Below are positions 5,720 through 8,221 of a DNA stretch of 8,221 bases, piece by piece; the stretch's first letter is position 1; each line of letters opens with the position of its first letter. A program made the position numbers and the translations under genes. The notes below the pieces were generated by a model. That model was not told the origin of the DNA. It made no database searches and saw only the letters and a program-made list of their open reading frames with translations. The DNA is taken from assembly GCA_946481615.1 (NCBI GenBank), contig CAMLOR010000148.1, positions 1 to 8,221 of the forward strand, written 5' to 3'. This DNA is from an uncultured Aquimonas sp. (GTDB taxonomy: Bacteria; Pseudomonadota; Gammaproteobacteria; Xanthomonadales; Xanthomonadaceae).

Positions 5720-8221
5720 GCGCGGCGGGTCGCGCATCCCGCTGGCCCTGCGCATCTTCCTGCTGTGCGCCCTGCTGGTGCTGCTGGCGGTGGCGGCGGC
5801 GACGGCGGCCACCTGGTACGTCGGCCAGCGCATCGCCGCGGAGGCCGTGAGCGAGGCGCTGGAGAAAAGCGCCGAGGCGCAGACCAGCCAGACGCAGCAG
5901 CGCCTGCGCCTGCTCGAGCGCACGCTGCTGCTGCTCGGGCGCGACCCGGCCCTGGTCAACTACGTGGCCACCGCGCTGTCGGGGGACGAACTGGGCTTCG
6001 GTGACGGCGGCGGCGCCGACACCACGTCGATGCGCGATCTGCTGATCGAGCGCAAAGAGCAGTTCGGTTTCGATCTGGGGCTGGTGCTCGACGCGGACGC
6101 CGCCCTGCTGGCCCGCAGCGACGAAACCGAAGCCTTCGAAATGAGTTTCGCGGAAGACCCGCTGGTGGCCGCCGCGCGCGAACGCACCGCGCCGCAGAGC
6201 GGCTTCTGGCGCATGGGCGACGATCTCTATCAGGCCGCCATCCTGCCGCTGGCACAAGACGACACGCTCGTCGGCTACCTGCTGCTGGCGCAGCGCGTGG
6301 ATTCGGCCCTGAGCCGCGACATCGCGCGCGCTTCCGATGCGCAGATCGCGTTCTGGCTGCCGACCGAGACGGGCCTGGGACTTGCGGCCAGTTCGCTGCC
6401 GCAGGAGCGTGCGGAAGCCCTCGGCAGCGCGCTCGCTGCGCGCGACGACGTGGTGCAGGCGGTGCGCCTGGGCCAGCCCATCGATCGGCTCGACATCGAT
6501 TTCGGCGGCCAGCACTGGCTGGTGCGCCTGCGTCCCACCGCGGTGGAAGGCGAAACCAGCCTCGGCGCGGTCACCTCGCTGGCCTCGGGCGATGCGGTGG
6601 CGCGCGGCTACCGGCAGATCCTCGATCGCGTGCTGCTGGCCGGGCTGCTCTCGCTCGCCATCGCGCTGCCGCTCTCGTTCTGGCTTTCGCGCCGCATCCT
6701 CAAGCCGGCGCGCGTGCTGGCCGATGCCGCCGAGCAGGCCGCGGGCGGCAATTACCAGGCCAAGATCGCGATCGAGGGCAGCGACGAACTCGCGCGCCTC
6801 GGCCGCGCCTTCGATTCGCTGCTGTCGGATCTGCGCGAGAAGCGCGACATCGAAGGCTACGTCGCCAACTTCTCGCGCTTCCTGCCCGAAGCCGGCGAGG
6901 AGGAAGCCGAACGTGCCGCCGAACGCCCGCCGACGCCCGCACCGCGGCTGGTGCGCGGCACCTTGCTCGGCGTGGAGTTCGCGCCGGCCGATGCCAGCGT
7001 GGGCGAACCTGCGGCGCGGCTCGAAGCGCTGCAGTCGCTGGGTGCCGAAGTCGGCCTCGTCGCCAGCACCTGCGACGGCAAGGTGCTGGCATCGAACGGC
7101 CAGCGCTGGGTGCTGGGATTCGAAGGTCCGCAGGCGCGCCTGCGCGCGCTGCAGGCCACCGCCGCGCTGCTCGGCGAAGTGCAGGTCGCGGGTTTCCGCG
7201 CGCCGGCGCTGGCCTTGCTCGACGGCGAGACCACGCATGCGGTGATGCCATTCGGCGAACGCGAAGTGAGCGCCGTGCTGGGCGCCGCCGGTTACCAGAT
7301 CGAGCGCCTGCTGGGCGAATCCGGCGCGGGCCGCGCGCTGCTCACCAAGGCCACCGGCGAGGCCATCCGCGACGCGCACGGCGCCGAGCTGCTGAGCGTC
7401 GCCGAAGGCGCGCAGAGCGGCAAGAAGTTCTACGCGGTCAACACCGCCGCATTGGCCACGCTCGCGTTTCCCGAGCCGCGTGCCGTCGATCCGGCGAGCG
7501 TTTCCACGCGCATGTCGCCCGTGGCCGGGCCGGACGAAGTCGGCGAATACCGTCCCGGTTCGCGCCTGGGCGGCCGCTACGAGATCCTCACGCTGCTGGG
7601 CGAAGGCGGCATGGGCGTGGTCTACAAGGCGCGCGATCTGGAGCTGCGCGACATCGTCGCGCTCAAGATGCTCAAGCCCGGCGCGCTGCAGGACCGCGAG
7701 CAACTCGAACGCCTCAAGGACGAGATTCGCCTCGCCCGCAAGATCACCCACCCGAACGTGCTGCGCACCTTCGACTTCGGCGAGATCGCGGGCTCGCCCT
7801 TCATCTCGATGGAATACGTGCGCGGCGTGACGCTGCGCGGCCTGCTGAGCGAATCGGGCCGCCTGCCGTATTCGGCGGGCCTGCGCATCGCGCGCCAGTT
7901 CTGCGCCGGCCTCGCGGCCGCGCACGAGGTCGGCGTGCTGCACCGGGACATCAAGCCGGAGAACGTCATCCTCGAATCGGGCGGCAACGCCAAGCTGATG
8001 GATTTCGGCATCGCGCGGCCGATCCGCCGCGCGCCCGCCGCCGGCCACACGCAGCCCGGATTGTTTCTGGGCACGCCGACTTACTCGGCGCCCGAGCTGC
8101 TGACCGGCGAAGTGCTCGACGCGCGCGCCGACATCTACTCGGCCGGCGTGATGCTCTCGGAAATGTTCTGCGGTGGCGTGCCCTACGGCGGACAGACGAC
8201 GATGGAAATCTACCGGCAGCA
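5694..8221 (+). CDS. membrane receptor Ser/Thr protein kinase with dCache-like sensor, HAMP and degenerate cyclase-like domain (partial)
   Basis: At least 842 residues; the 3' end is outside the window. Order: short cytoplasmic N-terminus; helix 1 (about 19-41); periplasmic region 42-310 resembling dCache_3 (FDLGLVLDADAALLARSD, LVGYLLLAQRVD); helix 2 (about 311-331); HAMP (about 332-385, RRILKPARVLADAAEQAAGGNY); a region at about 419-582 that looks like a class III cyclase lacking catalytic residues; then the kinase. Kinase motifs: GEGGMGVVY 636-644, K658, HRDIKPEN 750-757, DFG 770-772 and APE 799-801, all intact, so it should be active. It would phosphorylate Ser/Thr on cytoplasmic targets after a periplasmic signal. 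The start ATG at 5694 has GGGAAG four bases upstream (5684-5689) and overlaps the cupredoxin gene by 26 bases, implying co-translation. Ligand and target unknown; later domains may follow. Confidence 0.9.
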   Translation, partial: MAASAAATERGGSRIPLALRIFLLCALLVLLAVAAATAATWYVGQRIAAEAVSEALEKSAEAQTSQTQQRLRLLERTLLLLGRDPALVNYVATALSGDELGFGDGGGADTTSMRDLLIERKEQFGFDLGLVLDADAALLARSDETEAFEMSFAEDPLVAAARERTAPQSGFWRMGDDLYQAAILPLAQDDTLVGYLLLAQRVDSALSRDIARASDAQIAFWLPTETGLGLAASSLPQERAEALGSALAARDDVVQAVRLGQPIDRLDIDFGGQHWLVRLRPTAVEGETSLGAVTSLASGDAVARGYRQILDRVLLAGLLSLAIALPLSFWLSRRILKPARVLADAAEQAAGGNYQAKIAIEGSDELARLGRAFDSLLSDLREKRDIEGYVANFSRFLPEAGEEEAERAAERPPTPAPRLVRGTLLGVEFAPADASVGEPAARLEALQSLGAEVGLVASTCDGKVLASNGQRWVLGFEGPQARLRALQATAALLGEVQVAGFRAPALALLDGETTHAVMPFGEREVSAVLGAAGYQIERLLGESGAGRALLTKATGEAIRDAHGAELLSVAEGAQSGKKFYAVNTAALATLAFPEPRAVDPASVSTRMSPVAGPDEVGEYRPGSRLGGRYEILTLLGEGGMGVVYKARDLELRDIVALKMLKPGALQDREQLERLKDEIRLARKITHPNVLRTFDFGEIAGSPFISMEYVRGVTLRGLLSESGRLPYSAGLRIARQFCAGLAAAHEVGVLHRDIKPENVILESGGNAKLMDFGIARPIRRAPAAGHTQPGLFLGTPTYSAPELLTGEVLDARADIYSAGVMLSEMFCGGVPYGGQTTMEIYRQ

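Noticed and set aside
5016..8048. A 1010-codon open frame on the minus strand opposite the cupredoxin and kinase genes
   Set aside because: It is rich in Arg, Ala, Gln and His in the manner of an antisense frame in GC-rich DNA, has no domain pattern, and the plus strand carries clear cupredoxin and kinase motifs.

Overview
The window is high-GC DNA, strongly GC-biased at third codon positions. It looks like ordinary chromosome of a high-GC Proteobacterium. A gammaproteobacterium of the Xanthomonadales/Nevskiales kind is my best guess, from the PHA_gran_rgn-type gene, the SDR-DoxX plus DUF2269 pair, the cupredoxin/kinase pair and a TATGAT-type promoter. Taxonomy is inference only. I saw no tRNA, rRNA, CRISPR array, insertion sequence or phage gene.

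Layout. (1) 1-187, minus strand: the N-terminal part of an ArsR-family HTH regulator, with a perfect operator-like palindrome lying across its start codon. (2) 188-498: no intact gene; a coding-like but start-less plus-strand segment (373-483) may be a gene remnant. (3) 499-4942, minus strand: a tightly packed six-gene operon. In transcription order it encodes a PHA_gran_rgn-type 93-aa protein, an 88-aa two-helix membrane protein, an Lgt-like (prolipoprotein diacylglyceryl transferase family) membrane protein, a cysteine-rich radical SAM protein resembling the Tes/MJ0619 tetraether-lipid synthase group, an SDR-DoxX fusion, and a DUF2269 membrane protein. Every junction overlaps by 1 or 4 bases. 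(4) 4943-5056: a short divergent promoter region. (5) 5057-8221, plus strand: an exported cupredoxin overlapping by 26 bases a membrane receptor kinase that runs off the window. The kinase has a dCache-like sensor, HAMP, a degenerate class III cyclase-like domain and a Ser/Thr kinase domain.

How the parts may work together. The minus operon joins an enzyme family that handles diacylglycerol headgroups (Lgt-like) to a radical SAM family that can join or alkylate lipid chains (Tes-like), plus an SDR and three small membrane proteins. I read it as a candidate membrane-lipid or lipoprotein-modifying cassette. That is inference from family resemblance and strict translational coupling. On the plus strand, the periplasmic copper-protein gene and the receptor kinase look co-translated, which suggests that the kinase senses or responds to something linked to the cupredoxin.
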